From positions 1 through 64,000 of the forward strand of contig CADWAF010005313.1 in NCBI GenBank assembly GCA_902984215.1: a stretch of 64,000 nucleotides of DNA, given 5' to 3'. Shown one piece after another: positions 34,780 to 45,112 of this stretch (positions are counted from its first letter, which is position 1; each line of letters opens with the position of its first letter). The notes below the pieces were generated by a model. It saw nothing but the letters and a program-made list of their open reading frames with translations. It ran no database searches and was not told the origin of the DNA. This stretch comes from Willaertia magna (lineage: Eukaryota; Heterolobosea; Eutetramitea; Acrasida; Naegleriidae). The position numbers and the translations under genes were made by a program.

Positions 34780-36945
34780 TTACTTTTTATTTTCTAAATA
34801 TTCAATTCTTTTAAAACATTCTTTTAACAATAAATCTTGTTGTTGCATCGTTCTTTCCAAAACTTCAATTTTATTTGTTAATAATTTAAAAATTTCATTT
34901 TCTTTTAATTTATTATTGTCATTCATAATAGTAGACTGATAAATTTCCATTTTAGTAGTTAATTGTTCATGAAATAATAAAATAATTTCTTTATCAATTG
35001 CTAAATCTATACATGATTTATTTTTATTATTTAAAATTGTAAAATCGCATTTACAATCAATTACTAAATATTTTACAATATTTCTATATAATTCTAATTT
35101 TTCAGAATTTATTTTATTCTTGTCATTCACTTTATTGTCACAATTATTATTGTCAATAGTGTCACAACAACTATTATTACAATTATTATCGTTACAATTA
35201 TTGTCATTATAAAATTCTTTATTCATTTTCATTAATAATAAATGTAATGGAATATTTCCATCTTTATCCTTTTCATTAATTAATAATTCATTATTTAATT
35301 TTAAATATTTTATAATTTTAAAATTTAAATTTTCAACTGCAATGTGTAAACAATTTTTATTATTTTCACCTCTTTCCTTTTTAAATGTTAATAAATATGG
35401 TTCTGATTGTAACATTTCTAAAAATTCAAAATTTTGTAATGAATTTTGTAAATTATTTTGTAAAGAACAAATTCCCTTAATTGCATAAAATAAACAATTA
35501 CTATTTACAAAATTAATTTTTTGTTCAAAAAAATAAAATAATTCAAAATCACATAAATAACAACTCAACGATAATAAATTTAAATTAAAATTTCCAAATA
35601 AATTTAAATTTTTAAATTTTCTATTTATATCTGCATTTTTATAAATTAATAAAGGAATCATTTCCTCTTTTTGTAAATTTAAAACTGCTTCACACAGAGG
35701 AGTCCAATTTTGATAATTTTTTGAAAAATAATTTAAATCTATAAATATACCTTCTTGTAATAAATATTGTAAAATATAAATGGAATTATATTTAACTGAA
35801 ATATGTAATATTGTAAAGTTATTTTTAAATTCAATTGGTTGATATAAATCTATTCCTAATTTAATTAATAATTGTATAAAACTAATTTTATCTTTTTTAC
35901 AACACTTTACAATAAAGTGAAATAAATTTAATTTTAAATTTTTATTATTTATATTACATAATTCAATATTATTTTCATTTATATAATTATTAATTTTATT
36001 ACTTTTTAATTTAATGAAATTAACATTTATTTTTGAAAAAAAAATTTCAAAAATAAAATAAATATTTTTTTTAAATAAAATGTAATGAAATGGAATTAAA
36101 TTATTTTCATCTTGTTGACAAGATAATTTTTCAAAATATTCAATTGAATAATTAATTTTTAATAAATTTAAAATAAATAAACAAATGGTTAAGTCTATAT
36201 GAATGTCATCACTACTATAATTGTCATCTTCCGAAAAGGTATTGTCAACATTATTGTCAGTAGTGTTGTCAACAGTGTTGTTGTGATAATTTTCAGTTAT
36301 TCCATAAATGATAGCTAAATGTAGTATATTTTTCTTTTCAATTGGTATTGTTTCTAATAGATGTTGTTGTTGATTATTTATAGTATTATTATCGTTATTA
36401 TACATAGTATTTGTGGTATTTATAGTATTTATACTATTTATGGAATAAAAAGATTCTTGTTCCAATAGAAAATGACCGTTGGTTGTTAAAATTAATTTTA
36501 ATTGATTTAAATCTTTTCTTTTTAAACAATTTAAAAATTTAATTTCAATCATTTTCTTTTTTATTTCCTTTTCATTTATAGAATAATTATTTAAATTACT
36601 ATTTATAGAATTATTATTTACAAAACTATTTATAACATTACTATTATTAAAATAATGAATTGAATTTAAATGATCAATAGTAGTAGAACGATTATTTATT
36701 TTTGAATTATTATTATTATTATTGATGGTTACTATTGATGGTTTATAATTTTCTTGAATGTAAAAAGTAATTGTATTGTTGTTATTATCGTTACTTGTTG
36801 TTGAAATGGATGATGATAATGTTAGAGAATCCATACTATCTCTATTATTGTCATTACTACTAATGTTATCATCATTTCCTTTTTTATTATTCTTATTATT
36901 CTTATTATTATTACTATTCCGTTGATTATTATTAAACAATACCAT
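34780..36945 (-). CDS. Ankyrin-like repeat protein with Asn-rich N terminus
   Basis: 721 aa. Residues 1-130 are Asn/Ser-rich. Ankyrin-type units appear from about 140 on: KNILHLAIIYGITENY, NNFTILHISVKYNSIYILQYLLQEG, NWTPLCEAVLNLQKEEMIPLLIYKNADIN, LNLLSLSCYLCDFELF, NKNCLHIAVENLNFKIIKYL and DGNIPLHLLLMKM. TLQ-type DNA repeats give SLQNNLQNSLQN near residue 505, and CNDNNCN repeats near 600. The C terminus is a coiled coil (IEVLERTMQQQDLLLKECF). It is probably a protein-interaction scaffold with unknown partners. A relic of its 3' end lies at 33209-33292. Confidence 0.87.
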   Translation of the reverse strand: MVLFNNNQRNSNNNKNNKNNKKGNDDNISSNDNNRDSMDSLTLSSSISTTSNDNNNNTITFYIQENYKPSIVTINNNNNNSKINNRSTTIDHLNSIHYFNNSNVINSFVNNNSINSNLNNYSINEKEIKKKMIEIKFLNCLKRKDLNQLKLILTTNGHFLLEQESFYSINSINTINTTNTMYNNDNNTINNQQQHLLETIPIEKKNILHLAIIYGITENYHNNTVDNTTDNNVDNTFSEDDNYSSDDIHIDLTICLFILNLLKINYSIEYFEKLSCQQDENNLIPFHYILFKKNIYFIFEIFFSKINVNFIKLKSNKINNYINENNIELCNINNKNLKLNLFHFIVKCCKKDKISFIQLLIKLGIDLYQPIEFKNNFTILHISVKYNSIYILQYLLQEGIFIDLNYFSKNYQNWTPLCEAVLNLQKEEMIPLLIYKNADINRKFKNLNLFGNFNLNLLSLSCYLCDFELFYFFEQKINFVNSNCLFYAIKGICSLQNNLQNSLQNFEFLEMLQSEPYLLTFKKERGENNKNCLHIAVENLNFKIIKYLKLNNELLINEKDKDGNIPLHLLLMKMNKEFYNDNNCNDNNCNNSCCDTIDNNNCDNKVNDKNKINSEKLELYRNIVKYLVIDCKCDFTILNNKNKSCIDLAIDKEIILLFHEQLTTKMEIYQSTIMNDNNKLKENEIFKLLTNKIEVLERTMQQQDLLLKECFKRIEYLENKK

Positions 36946-37123
36946 TATTATTATTATTATTATTATATTTTAACAAACAAAACTTAAAATTTTGAGGAAA
37001 ATTTTATAATTTATTTTTTTTTTTTTAAAGAACGTACTCGCTCTCTCCATTCTTCTTCTAAAAGGCAAAGAACAAACATGTTTGGATTATTAAGTACTCG
37101 TATTAGCTAGCATGTAGTAAAGA

Positions 37124-37137
37124 TTTTTGGCGGGAAA
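37124..37137. promoter_or_regulatory. E2F-like site upstream of Exo84
   Basis: TTTTTGGCGGGAAA, 26-39 bp before the Exo84 ATG at 37163. It is in the spacer shared with the divergent ankyrin gene (ATG at 36945). Confidence 0.5.
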
Positions 37138-37162
37138 GTATAGATTTACAAAATACAAAAAA

Positions 37163-38601
37163 ATGAATATAAAATCACCTGTACAAATGAAGAATGCAGT
37201 AGTTAATAGGATTGATAAAGCATACAATAAAGCTGCTAATATGATTAAACGTATTGGTCAAGAGATTTCTCCAGTAAGAGAGGCAGAAAGAAAACAAAAA
37301 GAATTATTAAGAACTAGAACGGAAAGAAATTTAAAAGAGAGTAAGTTGTTGTATTCTTCTTTTATTTTATTCATCCATCCATCTATCCCTTATTTTAATT
37401 ATTTTTATTACTATTTTTTTAATTTATAAATTATTTATTTTTAAAATTATTCCTTAAAACCATTTTAGGAAATTTAGATCATCCTTCTTCCATTCCATTT
37501 GGAGATGAAGATTTTGATCCAAAAGATTGTAAGTAATCATTTTTTACTTTACAAAAATATAAATTACAAAAATATATTAATTACAAAAATATATTTTGAT
37601 TACCAAAATTAGTTGCTGAAAGTTTATTTATTAAAGTTGATTTTAAAAAAATAGAAAGTAATTGGATTAATGGATTACAAAATGAACAAAATAAATCAAA
37701 ACAAAAATTACAAGAATTAGTTTCAGAAAATTATGAAAAATTTATTGACGCTTCAAAAGAAGTTTCAAATTTTATTGAAAATGATTTAATTGAATTAAAT
37801 AATTTAATTTTAAATTTAAAAAATTATCAATTACAAAATATTAATTTAAAAATAAGTAAAGATATTTTAAATGATTATAAATTATTAAATAATTTAAATA
37901 TTATTGAAATTGAATTATTACCTGAAATGGAAATTAATATTTTTAAAAGGAAATTTAATTTGGCAATTGAATATTCAGATAAAATTGAATTATTATTAAA
38001 AAATAATTTACAAAATGATAATCTAAAAAAGGAATATATGAAAAGAAAAACATTATTTATAGAAACATTAAAAAATAATATTTTAAGAGGACATTTTAAA
38101 AAGGAAGAAATTAAATATTTAAATCAATTAGATTGTATTGAAACAACCATTGAAATTTATTTAAAATATAAAACAAATTATATAAATAATAAATTAAAAT
38201 ATAGAGAAGAAGGAGATTTTGAAGAATATATAAATAATATTTCTATATTTGTATTTAATTATATACAATCTACAGGAATAGAATTTATTGAATATTTTCC
38301 AGAAACATTTCACATGTCTTTTTATATGCAATGGGTATTTAAAACAATTACTGAATATTTAAATTTATTTAAAATACAAATATTATCACAAAATGATATT
38401 TATTTAATTTTAAAATGTTTAAAAATTATTTTTGAAAAGAGTATGATTTTAGAAAAGAATGGAATGATGGTATCTTTTCATATTAGGAAATATTTATTAA
38501 ATTATTTAAAAAAGAATAATTTAAATAATAAATTAATTCAATTAATTGAAAATGATAGATTATCAACTAATGAATTGTGTATTTCCTTAAACGATTTTTA
38601 A
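37163..38601 (+). CDS. Exocyst subunit Exo84 (EXOC8)
   Basis: Three exons, 37163-37340, 37469-37528 and 37613-38601, 408 aa. Both introns start GTAAGT and splice in frame. The joined region reads FGDEDFDPKDFAESLF, then LQELVSENYEKFIDASKEVSNFI, the hallmark N-terminal helix of the Vps51/Exo84/COG1 family. FKRKFNLAIEYSDKIELLL and the following helices correspond to the Exo84 C-terminal domain. Exocyst tethers secretory vesicles at the plasma membrane. Animal and yeast Exo84 are about 725-750 aa and carry a PH domain in the middle. Here the two halves are joined directly, so the PH domain is missing. The stop codon overlaps that of the convergent gene. Confidence 0.83.
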
Positions 38602-40292
38602 TTTTCTAAATTTGGTTTTAAAAAACAATTTAAAATTTTATAATAAATATTTTCCTTTACATCAAATAATAATGGAATCCATTCATCAATATCATTAACA
38701 TATTCTTTCATTATTAAAATTATAAATAATAAAATATCTTTTGTATTTTCTTTTAATGGTAATTCTTCTTTTTTTTTTTGTAAAAAATAATTAAATAATT
38801 CATTCATTTGTAAATATTCAATACTTGGTAATGTAAATGCTTTAAATTCTAAATATAGTAATTCATAAATATCTCTATTATTTAATTCCATCATTTCAGA
38901 CATGTAATAAAATAAATTTCTAATAATTTTAAATGGTAATTCATGTTGAATATTTAAACTTTCAATAATTTTAAATTCTAATTTTAATAATTTTAAAATA
39001 ATATCTTCATTTAATTCAATAAATTTATTTTTAAAAATATAACGATCAATAATTTTATATGATAATTTATGTAATGGATCTTTTAATAAAATATCAATTG
39101 CTAATTCACTTATAAATTTCTTTGCAATGGATGGTAAATTAAAATATAAATATTTTAAACATTTACTAAAAAAAATTATAAATTATTTAAATAAATAAAA
39201 TACTTACATTTTAGCATAAATATCATCTTCACCACTTTTATTAATAAATTCTTTTAAAGTATTTAACATTTCAGTTTTTGAATCTAAATTATTATTTTCT
39301 AAAAAATAATCTAAATAATCATGATTTAAATTATTTAAAATAAATTCTTTATTTATAATATTTAATTTATCTTTATTAATAATATTTAAATAATATAAAA
39401 AATTTACATTAAAATTACTAGTTGTTAATTCTTTTTTAAAAAATTCATGTTCTTGACTTGTACTACCAATTATAGAAAATAATTGTAAAAATAAAGAAAA
39501 ATCTTTTATTCTAATTGCATAAATTAAATCATTTATTTTAAAAATATGTTTTTCTTTAAAATAAAATAAAATTAAAAATTTTAAATTTAAATAATTTTTA
39601 AAAATTTTTGAAAATTCAAAATTAATTTTACTTGAATAAAAATAAGATTTTAAAATTGATAATTTTTCTTTAATTATTTGTTCAAAAAAATTAAAATAAA
39701 TATTACAATAATTTTTAAAATTTATAAAATCTTTTCTAAAAAAATAAAATTTAATTTTTTTATAAATAAATTTAAAAATATTATTTATTTTAAGTTTTTG
39801 TAAAAATAAATTTGTACGAATTGGTTTTTTATAAAAATAAATTTTATTTTTAATTAAATTTTTATTTAAATTTTGTAAATCTTTATTTGTATCTATATAA
39901 TGATTATAACATTCTTTACAAATTGTAATTCCCATTTTTGGATATTTTTTAAAATTTATTTTTTTATAAAATTTATTTTTTAAATTATTTTTTAAATTAT
40001 TTCGTTTCTTTTTATTATTAAATTGTAAATTAAATAATTCATTAAAAGCATAATAAATATAATTATCTTTAAATGGAATATCCAATAAATTTTTTTGTAA
40101 ATCTTTTTGTAAATTCTTTAAAGTTTCAGATTTACAAAGATTAAAAGGGTGAGAAAAGAAACATTTTTTTATGGATAAACGATTTTCTAAATAGGCATGT
40201 TTATCGGAAAGTAAATTTTTATTGTTTGGGTGTTGTTCATCTATTGTTGTTGCTGGTGTAGTTGTTGGTTTTTGTTTTGCTTTTCTTGGCAT
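38598..40292 (-). CDS. Unknown Lys/Phe/Asn-rich two-exon protein
   Basis: Exons 39208-40292 and 38598-39165 on the minus strand, 550 aa. The 42-bp intron is GTAAGT...TTTTTTTTAG. Splicing joins YAK to KCLKYLYFNLPSIAKKF in frame. I do not recognise it. Residues 1-25 are Lys/Thr-rich. A possible metal site MGITICKECYNHYID is near 120. The remainder is predicted-helical, rich in Phe, Tyr, Lys and Asn, with repeated Leu-Gln segments (LQKDLQKNLL), and ends CFLKPNLEN. Codons are among the most AT-rich in the window, so residue choice may be drift. Its stop and the Exo84 stop share bases of a single TTAA. Confidence 0.8.
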
Positions 40293-40386
40293 TTTTTTTT
40301 GAAGTTATGTTTTTGTTTCCACTATTTTAAATTTTTAAACAACGCATCCTAGATATGAAAAAGAGGATGATTTCTAATTACTCAAG

Positions 40387-40468
40387 CGTCTCGTGGTGTA
40401 ATGGTAGCATAGTGGACTTTGAAAAATAAAGTCATCCATTGACGGAGGTTCGATTCCTCCCGAGACGG
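40387..40468 (+). tRNA. tRNA-Gln (TTG) with 11-nt intron
   Basis: Mature sequence as at 5298, with intron AAAATAAAGTC. A 24-bp upstream block (starting AGATATGAAAAAGAGG) and the downstream GGAAATGAAAATTTT are identical around the copy at 41891. The two are therefore a recent duplication with flanks, bracketing the broken RING/TLDc copy. Confidence 0.93.
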
Positions 40469-40553
40469 AAATGAAAATTTTGAGTATTTTTGCAAAAATA
40501 CATAATGCATTAAAAAGCTGAACTAAAAACATTTTTAAAATTACATATTGGAA

Positions 40554-41720
40554 TCACTGAATTTTTGTAAAAACTTCAATTTCTTCAACTGTAAAATATA
40601 AATTTCCAGTTAAATCTACATTAGAAACATTAGACCTAATTTTGAATAACTATTGTTATTAATATTACAATTATCACTAACACAAAGATCATGGCCATTT
40701 CCAAATGTAGGGCCACATTTATCACCACAATAAATAGCATAGTTTTCCTTTTTGCCATTTAAATCAAATCTCATTGGCTTTGAATCTTGTTTTGTTGGAT
40801 TATATAATGAAAATAAGAATGAATTTGGACTTGAATAATATTTTTCACTTCCATACCAAGCACTTGTTGTATAACCACTAAAAATACAACCACTTGTTGA
40901 TTTAATGATTGTAATGGTATGTAATTTTCCATCACATAATTTGTGAAAAGAACGTGCCTCGAATCCATCTCTTGATCCTCGATAAATTAATTGCCACTTT
41001 TGATATTTACCTTCACCAATCCATTTATTTAATAATACCCGATATTCATAGTTACTGCCATTAATAATTGATGAATCTTTAAATAAAAAACACTTTCCAA
41101 TATTTCCATCAATTAAATCAATTAAACCTTGAACTCCAAAGTAATTTGCTTCATTCTTTAATCTTACTAAATCTTCTTTATCTTTTGATAATTCAACAAT
41201 ATACTTATCCAAACTTCCCCAATTTCTTTGATAATTAGCAATATATGGAAATAATTCTGGATCTCTATCAATAAATATATAATCATTATCAATCATTGTG
41301 ACAGGAAAATTACCTGAAATTAATGTTTCTAAAAGGGTTGATCCATAATATTCTTCTTTAATGTTTTCATCTAATTCATAATTTGGATTTTTAATTTTTG
41401 AGCAGATTGTTTCCCTTAAGAAATAGAATCGCACTCCACCAACTTTACAATATCACTGTTATCGTTTTTAATCTTTTTATTATTGTTATCTTTAACAACA
41501 TTAGTAGTGTTCTTTTCAAATTCTTCTCTTTCTCTTTTTAATTCATTAAATAAAGTATCATATTTATTTTGTAATTCATTCTTTATTTTTTCTAATTTAT
41601 TATTAAATGATTGTTTCAATTGTAGTTTATTCTGTTTTAATTGTGTTTCATATTTATTTTGTAATTTAATTTTTATTTTTCTAATTTACCGTTCAATTCT
41701 CTTCTTTCAAAATTATTTTC
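40554..41720 (-). pseudogene. Broken KCTD-BTB/TLDc copy between two tRNA-Gln genes
   Basis: Minus-strand pieces in order: a frameshifted N-terminal coiled coil to about 41720; an open segment at 41619 (KQSFNNKLEKIKNEL and so on); a frameshift at 41430 where VKFNVGG has lost about 8 bp; BTB plus TLDc at 41434-40616; a further deletion in SKLGxxYG near 40635; and the terminal FTVEEIEVFTKI in another frame to 40554. No RING. It is closest to the copy at 33397, sharing the NNKLEKIKNELQNKYDTLF coil and GGVRFYF. At least three lesions make it a pseudogene. Confidence 0.85.
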
Positions 41721-41890
41721 TGTGACAATTTTACAATAACACTATAAAGGTACAAACAACAAAAGAAAAAAGTACTGTCTAAACAGTAAATAAAAATGCT
41801 TGCGTAATTTGAATTGTTTAACAACGTTAAAGTTATCTTTAATTAAGTATTTTAAGATATGAAAAAGAGGATGATTTCAAATAAAACAAG

Positions 41891-41972
41891 CGTCTCGTGG
41901 TGTAATGGTAGCATAGTGGACTTTGAAAAATAAAGTCATCCATTGACGGAGGTTCGATTCCTCCCGAGACGG
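41891..41972 (+). tRNA. tRNA-Gln (TTG) with 11-nt intron
   Basis: Identical, intron included, to the copy at 40387. It diverges from the broken RING/TLDc copy about 170 bp upstream of that copy's readable start. Confidence 0.93.
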
Positions 41973-42989
41973 AAATGAAAATTTTTTCATGGGAGTGTTG
42001 TTGCCTTAGTTCCTAAAGGGAGTTTACCAGCTTGATTTTTCCTCATCTTTTTTGAACCTTAAAAAAAACCACATAAATTGAACAATAAATTTAAACCTCT
42101 CCATTCTCTCTTGATTGTGTGTAATCAAAATTTCTTAATTGTTCTTAACGATCGCATTACCATCAATACATAATGCATTTCAATTTATATGAAGAAAGTG
42201 CGAAGTCTAACACATGAACTCTTTACAATGATAATGTAATTTTCTAATTGACATTTTCGAATTAAAATAAACTAATACAAGAACCCTTCGGAACTTACGG
42301 AAAATGAATGAACACTTTACAAATGTTGTTTGTGCATAAAATAATAAAACTTTCATTCAATCGAATAGGACAATATCCAAACCCTATTCGCCATTCTCAA
42401 TTACATTCAATAGATAACTTGATAAACATTTTCCATCATCCAATACTGAATCTTTTTCCTTCAACTAATTTTACATAAGATTTTTTTTTTAACATCCATT
42501 GATGGATGGGTTGCGAACAAATTTAATAGAAGGAAGGTGGATGCAATATTATTATTATTACAACAACGAATTATCACGACCAGTCCATTTCCTTTTATTT
42601 ATATTCACTAACCGATACGTATAAAAAAAAACAATCCGTTTATATTGGAAAATTTTATCAAAAAAAAAACAAGCACAACATCAACAGCAAACGTTGTTTT
42701 TTATCATTTTCACATTAACAACGCATCATTCAATCAAATAAATAGATAACAGCAATAACAACAACTATCAGTATTGTTTAGTTAGATAAAAAGAAGAAGA
42801 ATCATTTATCATCATACAATTATCAATATCAATAACAATAATAGTAATAATACAACAATTATAACAACATACCAATTCATTTAGAATTACAAATTCAAAT
42901 CATCATTCAAAATAGTACGCACTACTACTACGTATTAAAAAGACTAAAAATAAACCAATTCCTAATCATCAATAAAATACAAAAAAAAA
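41973..42989. promoter_or_regulatory. Kilobase upstream region of the MAPK-like gene
   Basis: No ORF or RNA gene recognised in 1017 bp. The proximal 300 bp before the ATG are CAA/TAACAACAATA-rich and nearly free of G, as in a long 5' leader. Further up are TTCGGAACTTACGG near 42288, CATCCATTGATGGATGG near 42492 (palindromic ATCCATTGATGGAT) and TACATAATGCATTTC near 42169. By position it probably holds the kinase promoter and leader. Confidence 0.5.
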
Positions 42990-44222
42990 ATGAAACAACA
43001 ACAAGTCCTTGAAGGTGAATTATTTGATATACCAGACTATTATCAAGTAGAAAATCTAATAGGTAGAGGTAGTTATGGAGTTGTATGTTCAGCAATAGAT
43101 AAAAGAACAAATGAAAAGGTAGCAATTAAAAAGATTTCAAATATTTTTCAAAAAAATAAAGATTATCAAAAAAGAATTGTAAGAGAATTAAAAATATTAA
43201 AACATTATAGTAGTATTAAACATGAAAATATTGTACAATTAAAAGATGTAGTTGTACCTAAATCAGTAAATGAATTACATGATTTATATATTATTACAGA
43301 AAAATTTGAATGTACATTAAGAGATGTATTTAAAACTGGACAACAATTTACAGATATAAATATTAAATATTTTTTATATCATTTATTAAAAGGAATAAGT
43401 TTTATACATTCAAGTGGAATTGCACATCGTGATATTAAACCACAAAATATATTAGTCGATGAAAATTTTAGAATTGCATATTGTGATTTTGGATTGAGTC
43501 GTGCAGTTGAATTAGATTCTAAAATATCAACATGTGATATTGCATCTTTATGGTATAGAAGTCCAGAAGTTATTTTAGGATGGGAATATGCAGGTAAACA
43601 AATGGATATTTGGGCAATTGGTTGTATATTTGCTGAAATGTTAAATAATGGTAAAGTTTTATTTCAAGGAAGTTCTGCATTAGATGTATTAGATAAGATG
43701 ATTGATGTGTTGGGTAGTCCTAAAAGTGATAGTGAAATGAAGGGTAGTTTTAAAGCAATTAAATATTTAAAATCATTACCTAAAAAGGAAGGACAATTAT
43801 ATTTAACAATTAATAATAATAATATATTAACTGAAGAAGCATATGATTTATTAAGTAAAATGTTACATTGGGATCCAACAAAAAGAATAACGGCACAAGA
43901 AGCATTACAACATTCTTATTTATCTTATATTAGAGATCAATATGAAGGAGATGATGAACAAATTATTTGTTTAAAGAAATTTGAATATAAATTTGATGAA
44001 TCTATGAAAACGGAATCAATACGTAAATTTTTATATGAAGAATTAGTTAATTTTACACCTTCATCACCAACAAAGATATCAACTATTCCATCTATATTTA
44101 ATAGTAGTAGTGGAAGTAGTGGGAATAGTAATAGTGTTTATATGAAGGATGCATCATCGACGGGTACTACTACGAATAATGCTGCTACTACAACTACTAA
44201 TGTTATTGATTGTATGAATTAG
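42990..44222 (+). CDS. MAP-kinase-like CMGC protein kinase without TxY
   Basis: 410 aa, intact catalytic domain: GRGSYG at 25-30, VAIKK with Lys47, HRDIKPQN at 146-153, DFG at 166-168, WYRSPEVILG after the activation loop, DIWAIGCIFAEML, and FQGSSALDVLDKMIDVLGSP as in MAPKs. The position of the MAPK dual phosphorylation motif TxY holds Thr181-Cys182-Asp183. Asp could mimic phospho-Tyr, so MAPKK control may be bypassed or reduced to one Thr. The C-terminal 60 residues are Ser/Thr/Asn-rich. It closely resembles ERK7/8- and ERK-type kinases in layout, but the subfamily cannot be settled by eye. Stop is TAG. Confidence 0.92.
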   Translation: MKQQQVLEGELFDIPDYYQVENLIGRGSYGVVCSAIDKRTNEKVAIKKISNIFQKNKDYQKRIVRELKILKHYSSIKHENIVQLKDVVVPKSVNELHDLYIITEKFECTLRDVFKTGQQFTDINIKYFLYHLLKGISFIHSSGIAHRDIKPQNILVDENFRIAYCDFGLSRAVELDSKISTCDIASLWYRSPEVILGWEYAGKQMDIWAIGCIFAEMLNNGKVLFQGSSALDVLDKMIDVLGSPKSDSEMKGSFKAIKYLKSLPKKEGQLYLTINNNNILTEEAYDLLSKMLHWDPTKRITAQEALQHSYLSYIRDQYEGDDEQIICLKKFEYKFDESMKTESIRKFLYEELVNFTPSSPTKISTIPSIFNSSSGSSGNSNSVYMKDASSTGTTTNNAATTTTNVIDCMN

Positions 44223-44269
44223 AGAGTATGAATTCATATAAGATTTTAATAAAAACACAATTTTGTACT

Positions 44270-45112
44270 TTAATTTTCTTTACGTTGTTTAAACAGAATA
44301 CAATTAATACAAATGAAATAGTGAGGTATTGAAATGATATTTTCATCATCGTCATTATGATAGTTGTTATTGGGTATTTGAAAATCAATATAATCTGTAG
44401 TTGTTGAATCTTCTTTTAGTAAGGATTTCCTTAATAAACGAAATGGTTTTAAATTACTTGTTAAGGTAGAAGCGTGAGGGGAGGTATGTCTTCTTTTATA
44501 TTGTTTATTACTGTTATTTTTGTTGGATAATAATTGTATAGTCATCATTTCTTCATCTTTTTTAAATGAAATTACTTTAGCTAATTTATTATGATAGATT
44601 GGATCTATTATTCCTAATATTTGCATTTCTTCTGGAATATGTATTAATACTGTATCTCCCTCTTTAACTAAATGACTTGAATTTAAAACGAATGGATGTA
44701 ATTTAGATTCATTAAAATCATGTTGTTTTTCTTCATTATTAGTTATTGGTGTTATTGAGGTATTATCATAATTAAGGTTATAGTTATTAGTAAATGATTT
44801 ATTTTTGTTTTGAGTGGTTGCTGGACTTAGTTGTGAACTAAATGATTTTCTTTTTGTTCTCATAGCAGTGTTTGTATTGTTATTGGAATGATTATCTTTT
44901 GTATTATTGTTTATTGTTGTTGAATAATTATTAGAGCTATTGTTAGTAGTTGTTTTACTTGTCTTTTGAATAAGAGTGGAAGATGAACTGTAGTAAGACT
45001 TATGATGTATTATTGTTAAAGCTGCTGAATGATGATTGTTATTACTGGTTGTATTATTATTACAGTAATATGGTTGTTGTATACAACATGAAATACTTGA
45101 TAGTTTAGCCAT
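44270..45112 (-). CDS. Unknown Ser/Thr/Asn-rich protein with a small folded core
   Basis: 280 aa. The first 150 residues are low complexity (Ser, Thr, Asn, His). A compact conserved-looking part follows at about 150-205: SSHLVKEGDTVLIHIPEEMQ, ILGIIDPIYHNKLAKVISFK, MMTIQLLSNK, reminiscent of small beta-barrel (KOW/SH3-like) modules, but not assigned. A basic segment (YKRRHTSPHAS) and a Cys-containing end (HYFICINCILFKQRKEN) finish it. It converges on the kinase gene with 47 bp between stops. Confidence 0.72.
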   Translation of the reverse strand: MAKLSSISCCIQQPYYCNNNTTSNNNHHSAALTIIHHKSYYSSSSTLIQKTSKTTTNNSSNNYSTTINNNTKDNHSNNNTNTAMRTKRKSFSSQLSPATTQNKNKSFTNNYNLNYDNTSITPITNNEEKQHDFNESKLHPFVLNSSHLVKEGDTVLIHIPEEMQILGIIDPIYHNKLAKVISFKKDEEMMTIQLLSNKNNSNKQYKRRHTSPHASTLTSNLKPFRLLRKSLLKEDSTTTDYIDFQIPNNNYHNDDDENIISIPHYFICINCILFKQRKEN

